Numbered from the stretch's first letter, positions 45,301 to 55,055 are shown. The stretch is DNA of 64,000 nucleotides from Pseudomonadota bacterium (GCA_021846965.1 JAJZWA010000012.1:1-64000), one strand, 5' to 3'. The notes: generated by a model not told the origin, from the sequence alone. Made by a program: numbers and translations.

Positions 45301-46126
45301 GGCCCGGCGACGGGGCCAGGCGCCGGGTGCCGCTGTACACGACCATGTCCCTGCCGCGGATGCGTCCGACCAGGGTCATGCCGGCCTGCTCCGCGGCGCG
45401 CACCGCCAGCGCGGTGGGCGCGGACACGGCGGCCAGCACCGTGCAGCCCCTGCTGGCGGCCTTCTGCACCATCTCGATGCTCGCGCGGCTGCTGATCACC
45501 ACCACCCCCTCGCCCGCATCGAGGCCGCCGCGGGCGGCGGCGCCCAGCAACTTGTCCAGCGCGTTGTGCCGCCCCACGTCCTCGCGCGCCAGCAGCACCT
45601 GGCCATGGGCGGAACACAGCGCGGCGGCATGCACCGAGCCGGTAGCCTCGAACAAGGGCTGCAGGGGGCGCAAGGCCTCCACCGCGCGGGCCAGCGAGTC
45701 GGGCTCCACGAGGGGGCCGGCCCCCACCGTCGGTACCGGGCGAAGCGCCTGGTCCAGCGAATCCGTGCCGCACAGGCCGCAGCCGGTGCGTCCCGCCAGG
45801 CTGCGCCGGCGCAGCTTGAGCGCCTGCAATCGGCGCGACGCGATGTCCACCTGCAGGCTGATGCCCTGCGCCGATTCCTCGATCCGGATGTCGAACACCT
45901 CGCCGGCATGGTCGACGATGCCTTCGGTGAGGGCGAATCCCAGAGCGAAATCCTCCAGATCGGCGGGCGTGGCCAGCATCACCGCATGGGAAATGCCGTT
46001 GAATTCCAGCGCCACCGCAATCTCCTCGCACAACCAGTCGCGCCCGGGCAGCGCCTGGCCGCCCCGCAGACGCAGCACCTCGGCGGGAGCCGCGCCGGGC
46101 GGGCTGTCGCGTGGGGGAGCTTCCAT
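45296..46126 (-). CDS. fdhD: Formate dehydrogenase accessory sulfurtransferase FdhD
   Basis: A 276-residue FdhD. The conserved sulfur-transfer motif is GRTGCGLCG, with the two cysteines that accept sulfane sulfur from IscS. The C-terminal VVVISSRASIEMVQKA and the DVGRHNALDKLLG segment are present. It sulfurates the molybdenum cofactor for formate dehydrogenase in the cytoplasm. The gene follows ybaK by 14 bp. No formate dehydrogenase is in the window; its partner lies elsewhere. Confidence 0.95.
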   Translation of the reverse strand: MEAPPRDSPPGAAPAEVLRLRGGQALPGRDWLCEEIAVALEFNGISHAVMLATPADLEDFALGFALTEGIVDHAGEVFDIRIEESAQGISLQVDIASRRLQALKLRRRSLAGRTGCGLCGTDSLDQALRPVPTVGAGPLVEPDSLARAVEALRPLQPLFEATGSVHAAALCSAHGQVLLAREDVGRHNALDKLLGAAARGGLDAGEGVVVISSRASIEMVQKAASRGCTVLAAVSAPTALAVRAAEQAGMTLVGRIRGRDMVVYSGTRRLAPSPGP

Positions 46127-46140
46127 GGGCGGACAGGCTC

Positions 46141-46635
46141 TCAGGCCGCCAGCGCGCAGTCCACCGACACGGGCTGCAGCAGCTGCTCCAGCTGGCGCGG
46201 CGGCATGCCCAGCAGCAGGCCGCGGCGTCCGGCATTCACGTACATCAGCGGCAGCTCGAGCACGCTGATCTGCAGGTACACCGGCATGGGCTTGCGCAGC
46301 GCGAAGGGGGAGGTCCCCCCGACCTGGTAGCCGCTGTGACGCTCGGCCACTACCGGATCGCAGGGCTGCACCTGCTTGGCCCCGATGGATCGCGCCAGGT
46401 TCTTGGTGGACACCTGGCGATCCCCGTGCATCAGCACCACCAGCGGCCGGGCCGACTGGTCCTGCATGATCAGGGTCTTCACCACCGCATGCGGGTCCAG
46501 GCCCAGCGCCTGCGCCCCCCAGGCGGCGCCTCCATGGTCGACGTACTCGTAGGGGTGCAGGCTGAACTCCACGCCGCGGCTGCGCAGCCAGGCGGTGGCG
46601 GGGGTTTCGGTGGGATGCTGGCGACGCGTGGACAT
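46141..46635 (-). CDS. ybaK: Aminoacyl-tRNA deacylase YbaK/EbsC family
   Basis: A 164-residue YbaK-family protein that hydrolyses mischarged Cys-tRNA(Pro). It has the family blocks VVKTLIMQDQ, DRQVSTKNLAR with the catalytic Lys region, and GYQVGGTSPFALRK with the GG substrate loop. The ATG is at 46635. It forms a two-gene unit with fdhD. Confidence 0.9.
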   Translation of the reverse strand: MSTRRQHPTETPATAWLRSRGVEFSLHPYEYVDHGGAAWGAQALGLDPHAVVKTLIMQDQSARPLVVLMHGDRQVSTKNLARSIGAKQVQPCDPVVAERHSGYQVGGTSPFALRKPMPVYLQISVLELPLMYVNAGRRGLLLGMPPRQLEQLLQPVSVDCALAA

Positions 46636-46697
46636 GCGCTCGAGGTTAGCACCGCGCGGCGGCGCGCGGCACCGTCCGGCCGTATGCTTGCGCCACC

Positions 46698-47645
46698 ATG
46701 CCCATCGACCCTTCCGCCCCCGCCGTGTCCAGCGCCAGCGCCGCCGACGACGCCTGGTTCTTCCCCGACTTCGAGCCCCGGCTCGTGGCCACCGAGCCAC
46801 AGGTCTGGATCCGCACCCTGCAGGGCGGGGAGGGGCCACCCCTGCTGGTGCTGCACGGCCATCCCCAGACCCACGTCATCTGGCACCGCGTGGCCGCCGA
46901 GCTGGCGCGCCATTTCCGCGTGGTGCTGTGCGACCTGCGCGGCTACGGCGACTCCTCCAAGCCGCCGGGTGGAGCCGACCACGCGCCCTACAGCCGGCGC
47001 GCCATGGCCGGCGACATGCTGGCGGTCATGCGCAGCCTGGGGCACGAGCGTTTCGCCGTGCTGGCCCACGATCGCGGTGCGCGCGTGGCGCACCGCCTGG
47101 CCGCCGACCATCCCGAGGCGGTGCGTCGCATGACCCTGCTGGACATCGCGCCCACGCTGGCCATGTATCGCAAGACCGACGAGGCCTACGCGCGGGCCTA
47201 CTGGCACTGGTTCTTCCTCATCCAGCCGGCGCCGCTGCCGGAGCGCCTGATCCAGGCCGACCCGGGTGCCTACGTGCGCGACCTCATGCGCTCGCGCAAC
47301 GGCGGCCTGGAGGCCTTCGATGCGCGCGCCCTGGAGGCCTATGCCCGCAGCCTGGCCCAGCCGGGAGCCGCGCACGGTCTGTGCGAGGACTACCGCGCGG
47401 CGGCGAGCATCGACCTCGAGCACGACGCCGCGGACCGGGCGCGTGGCGCCCGCCTGGGCATGCCCCTGCAGGTGCTGTGGGGCGAGCATGGGGTGGTGCA
47501 GCGCTGTTTCCGCCCGCTGGACGAGTGGCGCGAGGTGGCCGGCGATGTGCGCGGCGGCAGTTTGCCCTGCGGCCACTACATCCCCGAGGAGGCGCCGCGC
47601 GAACTGCTCGACGCAGCCTTGCCCTTCCTGCGCGAGCAGGACTGA
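46698..47645 (+). CDS. Alpha/beta hydrolase, haloacetate dehalogenase-like
   Basis: A 315-residue alpha/beta hydrolase. The oxyanion segment LHGHPQTHVIWHRV and the nucleophile elbow AHDRGARVAHRL place Asp125 rather than Ser as the nucleophile. Arg126 and Arg129 follow, the two arginines that bind the carboxylate in fluoroacetate dehalogenase. HW (His170, Trp171) matches the halide-binding pair, and CGHYI supplies the catalytic His293. This strongly suggests a haloacetate/fluoroacetate dehalogenase. Epoxide hydrolases also use Asp but lack the DRxxR pattern. It is divergent from ybaK. Confidence 0.85.
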   Translation: MPIDPSAPAVSSASAADDAWFFPDFEPRLVATEPQVWIRTLQGGEGPPLLVLHGHPQTHVIWHRVAAELARHFRVVLCDLRGYGDSSKPPGGADHAPYSRRAMAGDMLAVMRSLGHERFAVLAHDRGARVAHRLAADHPEAVRRMTLLDIAPTLAMYRKTDEAYARAYWHWFFLIQPAPLPERLIQADPGAYVRDLMRSRNGGLEAFDARALEAYARSLAQPGAAHGLCEDYRAAASIDLEHDAADRARGARLGMPLQVLWGEHGVVQRCFRPLDEWREVAGDVRGGSLPCGHYIPEEAPRELLDAALPFLREQD

Positions 47646-47819
47646 GCCGAGGGCCGTGCCCGAGCCTGTGGCGCGAGGGCAACGCGATGCTGCGAAGGGC
47701 GGCAATGCCGCCCGCGCCAGCAATTATTATGTGGGAAAAATTCACATGTTGATGCCCTGAGCATCGACGACCCAGGGGGGCGCAGCAATGTCCGAACTCG
47801 TGAAGGGAGCGCCTGGACC

Positions 47820-48122
47820 ATGACTCGCCAATGGAAGATTTCCGCACTCGCCCTGCTGCTCGGCGGGGGAGTGTTCACCGCCGCGCACGCGGACGAACCT
47901 TACTGGTCGCTGTCGGTGGGAACACCGGGCCTGGTGGCCAACCTGGGCAATGTGCTGCCGGCCCCGCCGGTGGTGGTGGCGCCTCCGGTGGTGTACGCCC
48001 CGCCTCCGCAGCCGGTGTACTACGCGCCGGGCTACGTGGCGCAGCCCGCCTACGGCTGGCGCGGGCGCGGCCGCTGGCACCGTGAAGACGACGACGAGCG
48101 GGGCTGGCACCACGACCGCTGA
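47820..48122 (+). CDS. Small secreted Pro/Val/Tyr-rich protein
   Basis: A 100-residue protein with a Sec signal peptide (KISALALLLGGGVFTAAHA). The mature region is low complexity: PAPPVVVAPPVVYAPPPQP repeats followed by a charged, His/Arg/Asp-rich C-terminus (WHREDDDERGWHHDR). It resembles small cell-envelope proteins of Burkholderiales of unknown function. An AT-rich stretch with TTATTATG at about 47718-47730 could hold the promoter. The acidic/His tail might bind metal. Confidence 0.7.
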   Translation: MTRQWKISALALLLGGGVFTAAHADEPYWSLSVGTPGLVANLGNVLPAPPVVVAPPVVYAPPPQPVYYAPGYVAQPAYGWRGRGRWHREDDDERGWHHDR

Positions 48123-48133
48123 TGCGCCGCGCC

Positions 48134-49321
48134 TCAGGCGCGCCGTGTCAGGGCCGCGGTGGCCAGGCCCAGCAGCAGCCCCCACAGGGCGCTGCCCACG
48201 CCGCCCAGGCTGAAGCCCGAGGCGGTGACCAGGAACGTCACCAAGGCGGCATCCCTCCAGGCCTCGTCCGCCAGCGCCGACTGCAGGCTGTTGCCGATGG
48301 TGCTGAGCAGGGCCAGGCCGGCGATGGCCGCCACCAGCGCGTGCGGGAAGGCGGCGAACAGCGCCGCCACGCTGGCGCCCAGCAAGCCGGTGATGGTGTA
48401 GAACACCCCGGCCCAGACCGCGGCGCGCCAGCGCTGGCGCGGGTCGGGGTCGGCCTCGGGGCTCATGCAGATGGCCGCGGTGATCGCCGCGAGGTTGAAG
48501 GAAAACCCCCCGAAGGGCGCCAGCAGCACGCCGAGCAGGCCGGTCCAGCCCACCAGGGGCGAGGCGGGGGTCTGGTAGCCATGGGTGCGCAGCATGGCGA
48601 TGCCGGGGACGTTCTGGGAGGCCATGGTCACGATGAACAGGGGCAGGCCGATGCCCAGCAGGCTGCCCCAGGCGAAGCTGGGGGTGGTCCACACGGGCCG
48701 GGTCAGGCGCAGCGGCAAGGCCGTCAGGTGCCATTGCGATCCCAGCGTGGCCACCAGCAGCCCCACCGCGAAGCTCAGCGCCACGGCGTAACGCGGCGCC
48801 ATGCGCCGCGCCACCAGCAGGGTGGCCAGCATCGCGCCCACCAGCAGCAGATGCTGTTGCAGGGCTCCGAATACCCCGAGGCCGAACTCCAGCAGCACGC
48901 CGGCGAGCATGCCGGCGGCCAGCGCGCGGGGAATGCGGTGCATGAGGCGCTCGAACCAGCCGCTGAAACCGGCCACCGCGGCCAGCAGCGAGGCGAAGGC
49001 GAACACGCCCAGCGCCTGGGCCATCGGCACGCCGTGCAGCGAGGTGGCCAGCAGCGCGGCCCCCGGCGTGGACCAGGCGGTGAGCACCGGCGCGCGGTAG
49101 CGCAGCGACAGCCCGATGCAGCTCAGGGCCATGCCCAGGCCCAGCGCCCACAGCCAGGAAGCGATCTCGGCCGGGCCGGCTCCGGCCGCCCGCGCCGCCT
49201 CGAACACGATGGCCGCCGAACTGGTGTAGCCGACCAGCACCGTGACAAAGCCGGCCGATATGTGCGAGGGGGACAGCCATCGCCCGAAGGCTCCTGGCGT
49301 GGATGGTGTGGGCTGGGACAT
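48134..49321 (-). CDS. benE: Benzoate/H+ symporter family protein BenE
   Basis: A 395-residue membrane protein of the BenE family with about 11-12 helices. Conserved parts are SHISAGFVTVLVGYTSSAAIVF near the N-terminus, TAWSTPGAALLATS and APFGGFSFNLAAITAAIC. It takes up benzoate or a related aromatic acid with protons across the inner membrane. It is divergent from an XRE-cupin regulator, which is a common pairing, so that regulator probably controls it. No benzoate dioxygenase is in the window. Confidence 0.92.
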   Translation of the reverse strand: MSQPTPSTPGAFGRWLSPSHISAGFVTVLVGYTSSAAIVFEAARAAGAGPAEIASWLWALGLGMALSCIGLSLRYRAPVLTAWSTPGAALLATSLHGVPMAQALGVFAFASLLAAVAGFSGWFERLMHRIPRALAAGMLAGVLLEFGLGVFGALQQHLLLVGAMLATLLVARRMAPRYAVALSFAVGLLVATLGSQWHLTALPLRLTRPVWTTPSFAWGSLLGIGLPLFIVTMASQNVPGIAMLRTHGYQTPASPLVGWTGLLGVLLAPFGGFSFNLAAITAAICMSPEADPDPRQRWRAAVWAGVFYTITGLLGASVAALFAAFPHALVAAIAGLALLSTIGNSLQSALADEAWRDAALVTFLVTASGFSLGGVGSALWGLLLGLATAALTRRA

Positions 49322-49383
49322 GGCCGGGCAAGGGGTGGGGCTTGGGGGAGCGCGAGGCCTGCGCTAAGCTGCGGTCGTACGTC

Positions 49384-49429
49384 ATAACGCACGACAACCC
49401 GAGCCTAACCGATGGACGCTATAACGCAC
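49384..49429. promoter_or_regulatory. Direct repeat ATAACGCAC in benE/XRE region
   Basis: ATAACGCAC occurs at 49384-49392 and 49421-49429, starting 37 bp apart. The repeats flank the proposed ATG at 49412. If the true start is the in-frame ATG at 49460, both lie in the divergent promoter and could be operator half-sites. Confidence 0.35.
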
Positions 49430-50047
49430 AAGGGGGATGCCGACCATCCGGCGAGCGCCATGGGCGAGGCCGGCACCGACATCACCCGCGCCTTGTCGCA
49501 GCACCTGCGCGCATTGCGTGCCGAGCGCGCCTGGAGCCTGCAGCGCGCGGCCGAGGCCTGTGGCGTGAGCAAGGCCATGCTGGGGCAGATCGAGCGCGGC
49601 GAATCCAGCCCCACGGTGGCCCTGCTGTGGCGCATCGCGGGGGGGTTCGGTTGCGCGCTCAGCGATCTGCTGCCCCGGCAGGCGGGGGCCCCGGCCGAAG
49701 TCCGCGATCCGGGGCGCGTGCGCGCCCGGCCGGCCAGCGACGCCATGCTGGTGGCGCCGCTGTTCGCCTTCGATCCCGCGCTGGCGTTCGAGGTCTTCGA
49801 GTTGACCCTGCTGCCGGGCTACGAGCGCGTGTCCGAGCCCCATGTGGCCGGCGTGGTCGAGCATGTGGTGGTGCAACGCGGAAGCCTGGAGGTCCTGAGC
49901 GATGGCGCCTGGGTGCGGCTGCAGCCGGGCGAGGGCCTGCGCCTGGCGGGCGACCGCGAGCATGGCTACCGCAATGCCGGAGCCGAGCCCGCGGTCTTCC
50001 TGGATCTCATCCACTATCCCCGGGGGCGAAGCGCAGCAGCCTCCTGA
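49412..50047 (+). CDS. XRE-family regulator with cupin domain
   Basis: A 211-residue regulator. An N-terminal lambda-repressor-type helix-turn-helix (about residues 28-82; LQRAAEACGVSKAMLGQIERGESSP) is joined to a C-terminal cupin (about 115-205; HVAGVVEHVVVQRGSLEVL, LQPGEGLRLAGDREHGY). Members commonly repress a neighbouring transporter until a small ligand binds the cupin. It is divergent from benE. An internal ATG at 49460 could be the true start since the N-terminal 16 residues look non-conserved. Confidence 0.88.
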   Translation: MDAITHKGDADHPASAMGEAGTDITRALSQHLRALRAERAWSLQRAAEACGVSKAMLGQIERGESSPTVALLWRIAGGFGCALSDLLPRQAGAPAEVRDPGRVRARPASDAMLVAPLFAFDPALAFEVFELTLLPGYERVSEPHVAGVVEHVVVQRGSLEVLSDGAWVRLQPGEGLRLAGDREHGYRNAGAEPAVFLDLIHYPRGRSAAAS

Positions 50048-50131
50048 GTCCGGGAACTTGTCGCAGCGCATCGCGCGCCACGGCAGCAACCGCTATGCTG
50101 GGCCTTCCCGCATTTCCTGGGCGCCATCTCC

Positions 50132-51061
50132 ATGCAGTTCAAGGACTACTACGAGCTTCTGGGCGTGCCCCGTGACGCCGGCGCGGACGAGATCAAGCGT
50201 GCCTACCGCAAGCTCGCGCGCAAGTACCACCCGGACGTCAGCAAGGAGCCGCAGGCCGAGGAGCGATTCAAGGAAATCGGCGAGGCCTACGAGGTGCTGG
50301 GCGATGCCGAGAAGCGCGCGGCCTACGATCGCCTGGGAGCGCGCTGGCGCGGCGGCCAGGAATTCCAGCCTCCGCCGGATTTCGGCAGCGGTTTCGAGTA
50401 CAGCGGCGGCGACGCCGGCTCGCAGGAAGACGAGGCCGCGTTCAGCGAATTCTTCGAATCCCTGTTCGGTGCCGCGCGTCGCGGCGGAGGCCACGCGGGC
50501 ATGAGTGCCGACCACCACGCGCGCGTGGACATCGACCTGGAAGATGCGTTCAGCGGCGCCGAACGCACCATCACCCTGCAAAGCCCCCAGACCGACGCCT
50601 CGGGACGCGCGCGCCTGGTCGAGCGCAGTCTGCGCGTGCGCATTCCCCCGGGGGTGCGCGCGGGGCAGCGCCTGCGTCTGGCCGGGCAGGGCGCTGCGGG
50701 CCCGCGCGGCACGCGCGGGGACCTGTACCTGGAGATCCACTTTCGCCCGCATCCCTCGTGGCGCCTGGTGGATCGCGACCTGTACATGGAGCTGCCCGTG
50801 GCCCCCTGGGAGGCCGCGCTGGGCGCCAGCCTGCAGATCGCGGTGCCCGGCGCCAAGGTCGAGTTGCAGGTGCCCGCGGGCTCGCAGAGCGGACGCAAGC
50901 TGCGCCTGAAGGGGCGCGGCCTGCCCGGCAAGCCGCCGGGTGATCTGTACGTGGAACTGCGCGTCGTGCTGCCCCCGGCCGAGGACCCCAAGGTCGCGCA
51001 GGCCTGGCGCCGCATGGCCGCCGAGATTCCCTTCAACCCGCGCTCCCCGGCGGGCGCCTGA
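50132..51061 (+). CDS. cbpA: DnaJ-like co-chaperone CbpA
   Basis: A 309-residue class II J-protein. The J-domain (1-70) has the HPD triad at residues 33-35, then a Gly/Phe-rich linker, then two C-terminal beta domains with no zinc finger. CbpA stimulates DnaK and binds curved DNA. It is followed after 17 bp by cbpM, its specific modulator, which supports the assignment over DnaJ. Confidence 0.94.
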   Translation: MQFKDYYELLGVPRDAGADEIKRAYRKLARKYHPDVSKEPQAEERFKEIGEAYEVLGDAEKRAAYDRLGARWRGGQEFQPPPDFGSGFEYSGGDAGSQEDEAAFSEFFESLFGAARRGGGHAGMSADHHARVDIDLEDAFSGAERTITLQSPQTDASGRARLVERSLRVRIPPGVRAGQRLRLAGQGAAGPRGTRGDLYLEIHFRPHPSWRLVDRDLYMELPVAPWEAALGASLQIAVPGAKVELQVPAGSQSGRKLRLKGRGLPGKPPGDLYVELRVVLPPAEDPKVAQAWRRMAAEIPFNPRSPAGA

Positions 51062-51078
51062 ACCCGAGGGCCCCCGCG

Positions 51079-51396
51079 ATGCAAGCGCCCCTTGTCGAAT
51101 GCCTGGCCATGGACGACGGCGTGCTGCTGCAGGCCGCGGACATCGCGCGCGCCTGCGGCGAATCCGAGGCCTGGGTGCTGGAGCTCGTGCAGGCCGCGAT
51201 CCTGGACACCGCCGAAGGCTCCCGGGCGCGCATGGTGTTCGACGGGCAGGCGCTGTTCGTCGCGCGACGCGTGCATCGCCTGCAACGCGATCTGGGTGTC
51301 AACCTGGAGGGCGCGGCGCTGGCGCTGCAGTTGCTGGAGCGCATGGATCGCCTGGAGGCCCAGCTGCGGCGCGCCGGGCTGGATGCGCCCGGCTGA
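51079..51396 (+). CDS. cbpM: CbpA modulator CbpM
   Basis: A 105-residue MerR-like helix-turn-helix protein of the CbpM family with a C-terminal coiled coil (LLERMDRLEAQLRRAGL). In Escherichia coli CbpM binds the CbpA J-domain and inhibits it. It is 17 bp downstream of cbpA in the same operon and convergent with glnD. Confidence 0.88.
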   Translation: MQAPLVECLAMDDGVLLQAADIARACGESEAWVLELVQAAILDTAEGSRARMVFDGQALFVARRVHRLQRDLGVNLEGAALALQLLERMDRLEAQLRRAGLDAPG

Positions 51397-51432
51397 GCGC
51401 GGCGCGCCGGACAGGACTACCGTGGCGCCAGG

Positions 51433-54063
51433 CTACTGCGGCGCCAGCTCGGCCAGCAGTTCGCTCTCCAGCTCGATCTGGGTGCGTTCGCTGCCCAGGC
51501 CATCCCCCTGCAGCAGGAAGGTGTCTTCCACGCGCTCGCCCAGGGTGCTGATCTTGGCCAGGTGCACGCTGATGCCCCGGGCCGCCAGCACGCGCGCGAT
51601 GGCGTAGAGCAGGCCGGTGCGGTCGCTGGCGCGCACGCTGAGGATCCAGTGGTTGCGGCGGTCGTCGGAGCGCAGGTCCACCCGCGGTTGCACCGGGAAG
51701 TTGCGCACCCGGCGCGACACGCGCCCGCGCACCGGCTCCGGCAGCGAGCCGCGCTCGCGCAGGGTACGCGCCAGTTCGACCTCCACGAGGGAGATCAGGT
51801 GGCGGTAGCGCTGGGCCAGCGAAGGCTCGGCCACCACGAAGGTGTCCAGCGCGTGCCCGGCACGCGTGGTGTGCACCTTGGCGTCCAGGATGCTGAAGTT
51901 GTGGCTGTCGAAGAACCCGCAGATGCGGGCGAACAGGTCGGGCTGGTCGGCCCAGTACACCAGCACCTGCAGGCCTTCGCCGTGCGGGGCCAGGCGACAG
52001 CTGACCACGCTGCCGTCGCCGCCGCCGCGGCGCAGCAGTTCGCGGGTGTGCCAGGCCACGTCGGCCGGGTCGTGGCGCAGGAAATAGCTCGAGTCCAGCG
52101 TGTCCCACAACCGCGCCGAGGCCTGCTCGTCCAGCCCGTACAGGTTCAGCAGGCGCCGCGCCTCGGCCCGGCGCTGCTCGATCTCGGCCTGGGGATTGGG
52201 GGCCTGGCCCCCCAGCACGCGCAGCGTGGCTCGGTACAGGTCCTCGAGCAGCTTGGCCTTCCAGCCATTCCACACCTTGGGACTGGTGCCCCGGATGTCG
52301 GCCACCGTCAGCAGGTACAGCGCGGTGAGCAGCGGCGCGTTGCCCACCTGCGAGGCGAATCGAAGCACGACTTCCGGGTCGCTGAGATCTTCCTTCTGGG
52401 CCACGCGGGACATGGTCAGGTGGTGCGCGACCAGCTGGGCGACGAATTCGGTGTCCTCGCGGTCCATGCCATGCGCGCGGGCGAAGGAGCGCAACTCCTG
52501 GGCGCCGAGCTGGGAATGGTCGCCGCCGCGCCCCTTGGCGATGTCGTGGAACAGCGCTGCCAGCACCAGGCGCCAGGGCTTTTCCAGGCTGGCGGCCAGC
52601 TGGGCGCAGAAGGGGTATTCGTGGGCGTGCTCGAGAATGAAAAAGCGTCGCACGTTGCGCACCACCATCAGCGTGTGCTGGTCCACCGTGTAGACGTGGA
52701 ACAGGTCGTGCTGCATGCGTCCGACGATGCGCCGGAAGGCCGGCAGGTAGCGTCCGAGCACGCTGGTGCGGTTCATCAGGCGCAGCGCGTGGGTGATGCC
52801 GCTGGGCGAGCGCAGGATGCGCATGAAGGCCGCACGACTGCGCGGGTGGGCGCGAAAGCGTGCGTCCATGCTTTCGCGCGCGTGGTAGAGCGCGCGCAGC
52901 GTGGGCGCGGTCAGGCCGCGAATCCCCGGCGCCAGCGTGAAGGCCACGAAGGTCTCGAGAATGGCCGGCGGGTCGCGCTCGTACAGGCGCGGGTCGGCCG
53001 GCTCCAGGCGGCCGTCCTTGTCCAGGAACATGCCGTCGACCACGCCGTCGACGCCGGTGATGGGGCGTCCGCTCTGCGCGGCCAGTTCCGGCCACAGCCT
53101 GCCCTCGATGGTCAGCAGCACGATCTGGTTGAGCTGCTCCACCGCCTTGGCGGCCCAGTAGTACTGCTGCATCAGCACTTCGCCGGCGCGCTTGGTGGCC
53201 TCGGGCTGCAGGCCCAGCGAACCCGCCACGGCCGTCTGCAGGTCGAAGACCAGCCGGTCCTCGCGCCGGCCCGCGGCCAGGTGCAGGTGGGCGCGAATGC
53301 GCTTGAGCACGCGTTCATTGGCCTGGATCTTGCGCGCCTCGTAGGGGCTGAGCACGCCGCCGGCCAGCAGCTGCCCCCAGCTGCAGCCCAGGCCCGCCGC
53401 GCGGGCCACCCAAAGCAGGATCTGCAGGTCGCGCAGGCCCCCGGGGCTTTCCTTGCAGTTGGGCTCGAGCGCGTAGGGCGTGTTCTCGAACTTGGCATGG
53501 CGCTGGCGCATTTCCAGCAGCTTGGCCTGGAAGAAGGCGCGCGGATCCAGCCCGGCGCTCCATTGCGTGCGAAAGCGCCGCAGCAGCGCGGCGTTGCCGC
53601 ACAGGGCGCGTGCCTCCAGCAGCGAGGTCTGCACCGTCAGGTCGGCGGCCGATTCCTCCACGCAGGCCTGCACGGTGCGCACGCTGGGGCCGATTTCCAG
53701 CCCCGCGTCCCAGCAGGCCGCGACGAAACGCTCGGCGGCGGCCTGCGTGGCCGCGTCGGGCGCATCGGGCAGCAGCACCAGCACGTCGATGTCCGAGCCG
53801 GGGAACAGCTCCGCGCGCCCGAAACCGCCCACGGCCAGCAGCGCGGCCGTCTCGGGCATGCGCGCCAGGGACCATACCTCGCGCAGCGCCTGCTCGGCGC
53901 CGCGGCACAGGCCGCGCAACAGATGGGTCAGGCGCCCGGGGTGCGCCCGAAAATCGTCGATGCAGTGCTGGCGCGTCGCGCGCCAGGCGCCGCGGATGCG
54001 CGCGGCCTCGGCGCCCTGGCCCGCCGGGGCGGGCGCTTCGGTCGCGGTCGCGGCGGTGTTCAC
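51433..54063 (-). CDS. glnD: PII uridylyltransferase/uridylyl-removing enzyme GlnD
   Basis: An 876-residue nitrogen sensor. The nucleotidyltransferase motif is GGFGRAELFPGSDIDVLV (about 77-94), with the two metal-binding aspartates. The HD phosphohydrolase follows with FHDIAKGRGGDHS. Two C-terminal ACT domains bind glutamine (near 690-770 and 800-876). It adds UMP to PII when glutamine is low and removes it when glutamine is high. It follows map by six bp, an arrangement common in betaproteobacteria. Confidence 0.96.
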   Translation of the reverse strand: MNTAATATEAPAPAGQGAEAARIRGAWRATRQHCIDDFRAHPGRLTHLLRGLCRGAEQALREVWSLARMPETAALLAVGGFGRAELFPGSDIDVLVLLPDAPDAATQAAAERFVAACWDAGLEIGPSVRTVQACVEESAADLTVQTSLLEARALCGNAALLRRFRTQWSAGLDPRAFFQAKLLEMRQRHAKFENTPYALEPNCKESPGGLRDLQILLWVARAAGLGCSWGQLLAGGVLSPYEARKIQANERVLKRIRAHLHLAAGRREDRLVFDLQTAVAGSLGLQPEATKRAGEVLMQQYYWAAKAVEQLNQIVLLTIEGRLWPELAAQSGRPITGVDGVVDGMFLDKDGRLEPADPRLYERDPPAILETFVAFTLAPGIRGLTAPTLRALYHARESMDARFRAHPRSRAAFMRILRSPSGITHALRLMNRTSVLGRYLPAFRRIVGRMQHDLFHVYTVDQHTLMVVRNVRRFFILEHAHEYPFCAQLAASLEKPWRLVLAALFHDIAKGRGGDHSQLGAQELRSFARAHGMDREDTEFVAQLVAHHLTMSRVAQKEDLSDPEVVLRFASQVGNAPLLTALYLLTVADIRGTSPKVWNGWKAKLLEDLYRATLRVLGGQAPNPQAEIEQRRAEARRLLNLYGLDEQASARLWDTLDSSYFLRHDPADVAWHTRELLRRGGGDGSVVSCRLAPHGEGLQVLVYWADQPDLFARICGFFDSHNFSILDAKVHTTRAGHALDTFVVAEPSLAQRYRHLISLVEVELARTLRERGSLPEPVRGRVSRRVRNFPVQPRVDLRSDDRRNHWILSVRASDRTGLLYAIARVLAARGISVHLAKISTLGERVEDTFLLQGDGLGSERTQIELESELLAELAPQ

Positions 54064-54069
54064 GCCGGT

Positions 54070-54885
54070 TCAGGCGGCCTGAGCGGCGCCGACGAAGGCC
54101 GGAGGCGCCGGCGTGCCGGCGGAGACCGTGAGCACCTCGTAGCCGGTGGGAGTGACCAGCACCATGTGTTCCCACTGCGCCGACAGCGAGCGGTCCTTGG
54201 TGACGATGGTCCAGCCGTCGGGCATTTCGCGGATCTCGCGACGCCCGGCGTTGATCATCGGCTCGATGGTGAACACCATGCCCGGGCGCAGTTCGTCCAG
54301 CGTGCCCGGCCTGCCGTAGTGCAGCACCTGGGGATCCTCGTGGAACTTGCGTCCTATGCCATGGCCGCAGAACTCGCGCACCACGCTGTAGCCCGCGGCC
54401 TCGGCGAAGGTCTGGATGGCGTGGCCGATGTCGCCCAGGTGGGCGCCGGGGCGCACCTGCAGGATGCCATGCCACATGGCCTCGTAGGTGATGCGGCACA
54501 GGCGTTCCACATGCGGGGCCACCTTGCCGATCAGGAACATGCGGCTGGTGTCGCCATGCCAGCCGTTCTTGATCACGGTGACGTCGATGTTCACGATGTC
54601 GCCATCCTTGAGCGCGCGCTCGTTGGGGATGCCGTGGCAGACGACGTGGTTGACCGAGGTGCAGATCGAGGCCGGGTAGGGCGTGTAGCCGGGCGGGGCG
54701 TAGTTCAGCGGCGCGGGAATGCCACCCTGCACCTTGACGGTGTACTCGTGCGCCAGCCGGTCGATCTCCTTGGTGGTGATGCCGGGCTTGACGAAGGGCG
54801 TGAGGTAGTCGAGCAATTCGGCCCCCAGGCGGGCGGCGATGCGCAGCTCGGCCAGGTCCTGCTCGGTTTTGATGGAAATACTCAT
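54070..54885 (-). CDS. map: Methionine aminopeptidase type I
   Basis: A 271-residue type I MetAP. The five metal ligands of the pita-bread fold are in [17 protein letters not shown] (two Asp), [11 protein letters not shown] (His), VFTIEPM (Glu) and near the C-terminus (Glu). I chose the second ATG (54885), giving the conserved MSISIKT start; an ATG at 54894 adds three residues. It removes the initiator methionine. It is divergent from purL. Confidence 0.96.
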   Translation of the reverse strand: MSISIKTEQDLAELRIAARLGAELLDYLTPFVKPGITTKEIDRLAHEYTVKVQGGIPAPLNYAPPGYTPYPASICTSVNHVVCHGIPNERALKDGDIVNIDVTVIKNGWHGDTSRMFLIGKVAPHVERLCRITYEAMWHGILQVRPGAHLGDIGHAIQTFAEAAGYSVVREFCGHGIGRKFHEDPQVLHYGRPGTLDELRPGMVFTIEPMINAGRREIREMPDGWTIVTKDRSLSAQWEHMVLVTPTGYEVLTVSAGTPAPPAFVGAAQAA

Positions 54886-54939
54886 GTTTCGCATTATCTC
54901 ACCCGCGGCCGTCGCACGTGCGCGTGGGCGTGGGCACCC

Positions 54940-54945
54940 TACAAT
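54940..54945 (+). promoter_or_regulatory. -10-like hexamer upstream of purL
   Basis: TACAAT in the map-purL divergent region. A -35 at the usual spacing is poor (CGTGCG). A transcript starting near 54952 would exclude the GTG at 54918 as the purL start. Confidence 0.4.
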
Positions 54946-55055
54946 GCGCCTGCCCCGCTTCAGCCTGCGTCCCTGTGTCCGTCCGACATGCGCTCGGACA
55001 TGCGCCCGGGCCGGCGCGGCGGCGCCGCCGATCCGCCGCTACGCGAGTTCCCGCC

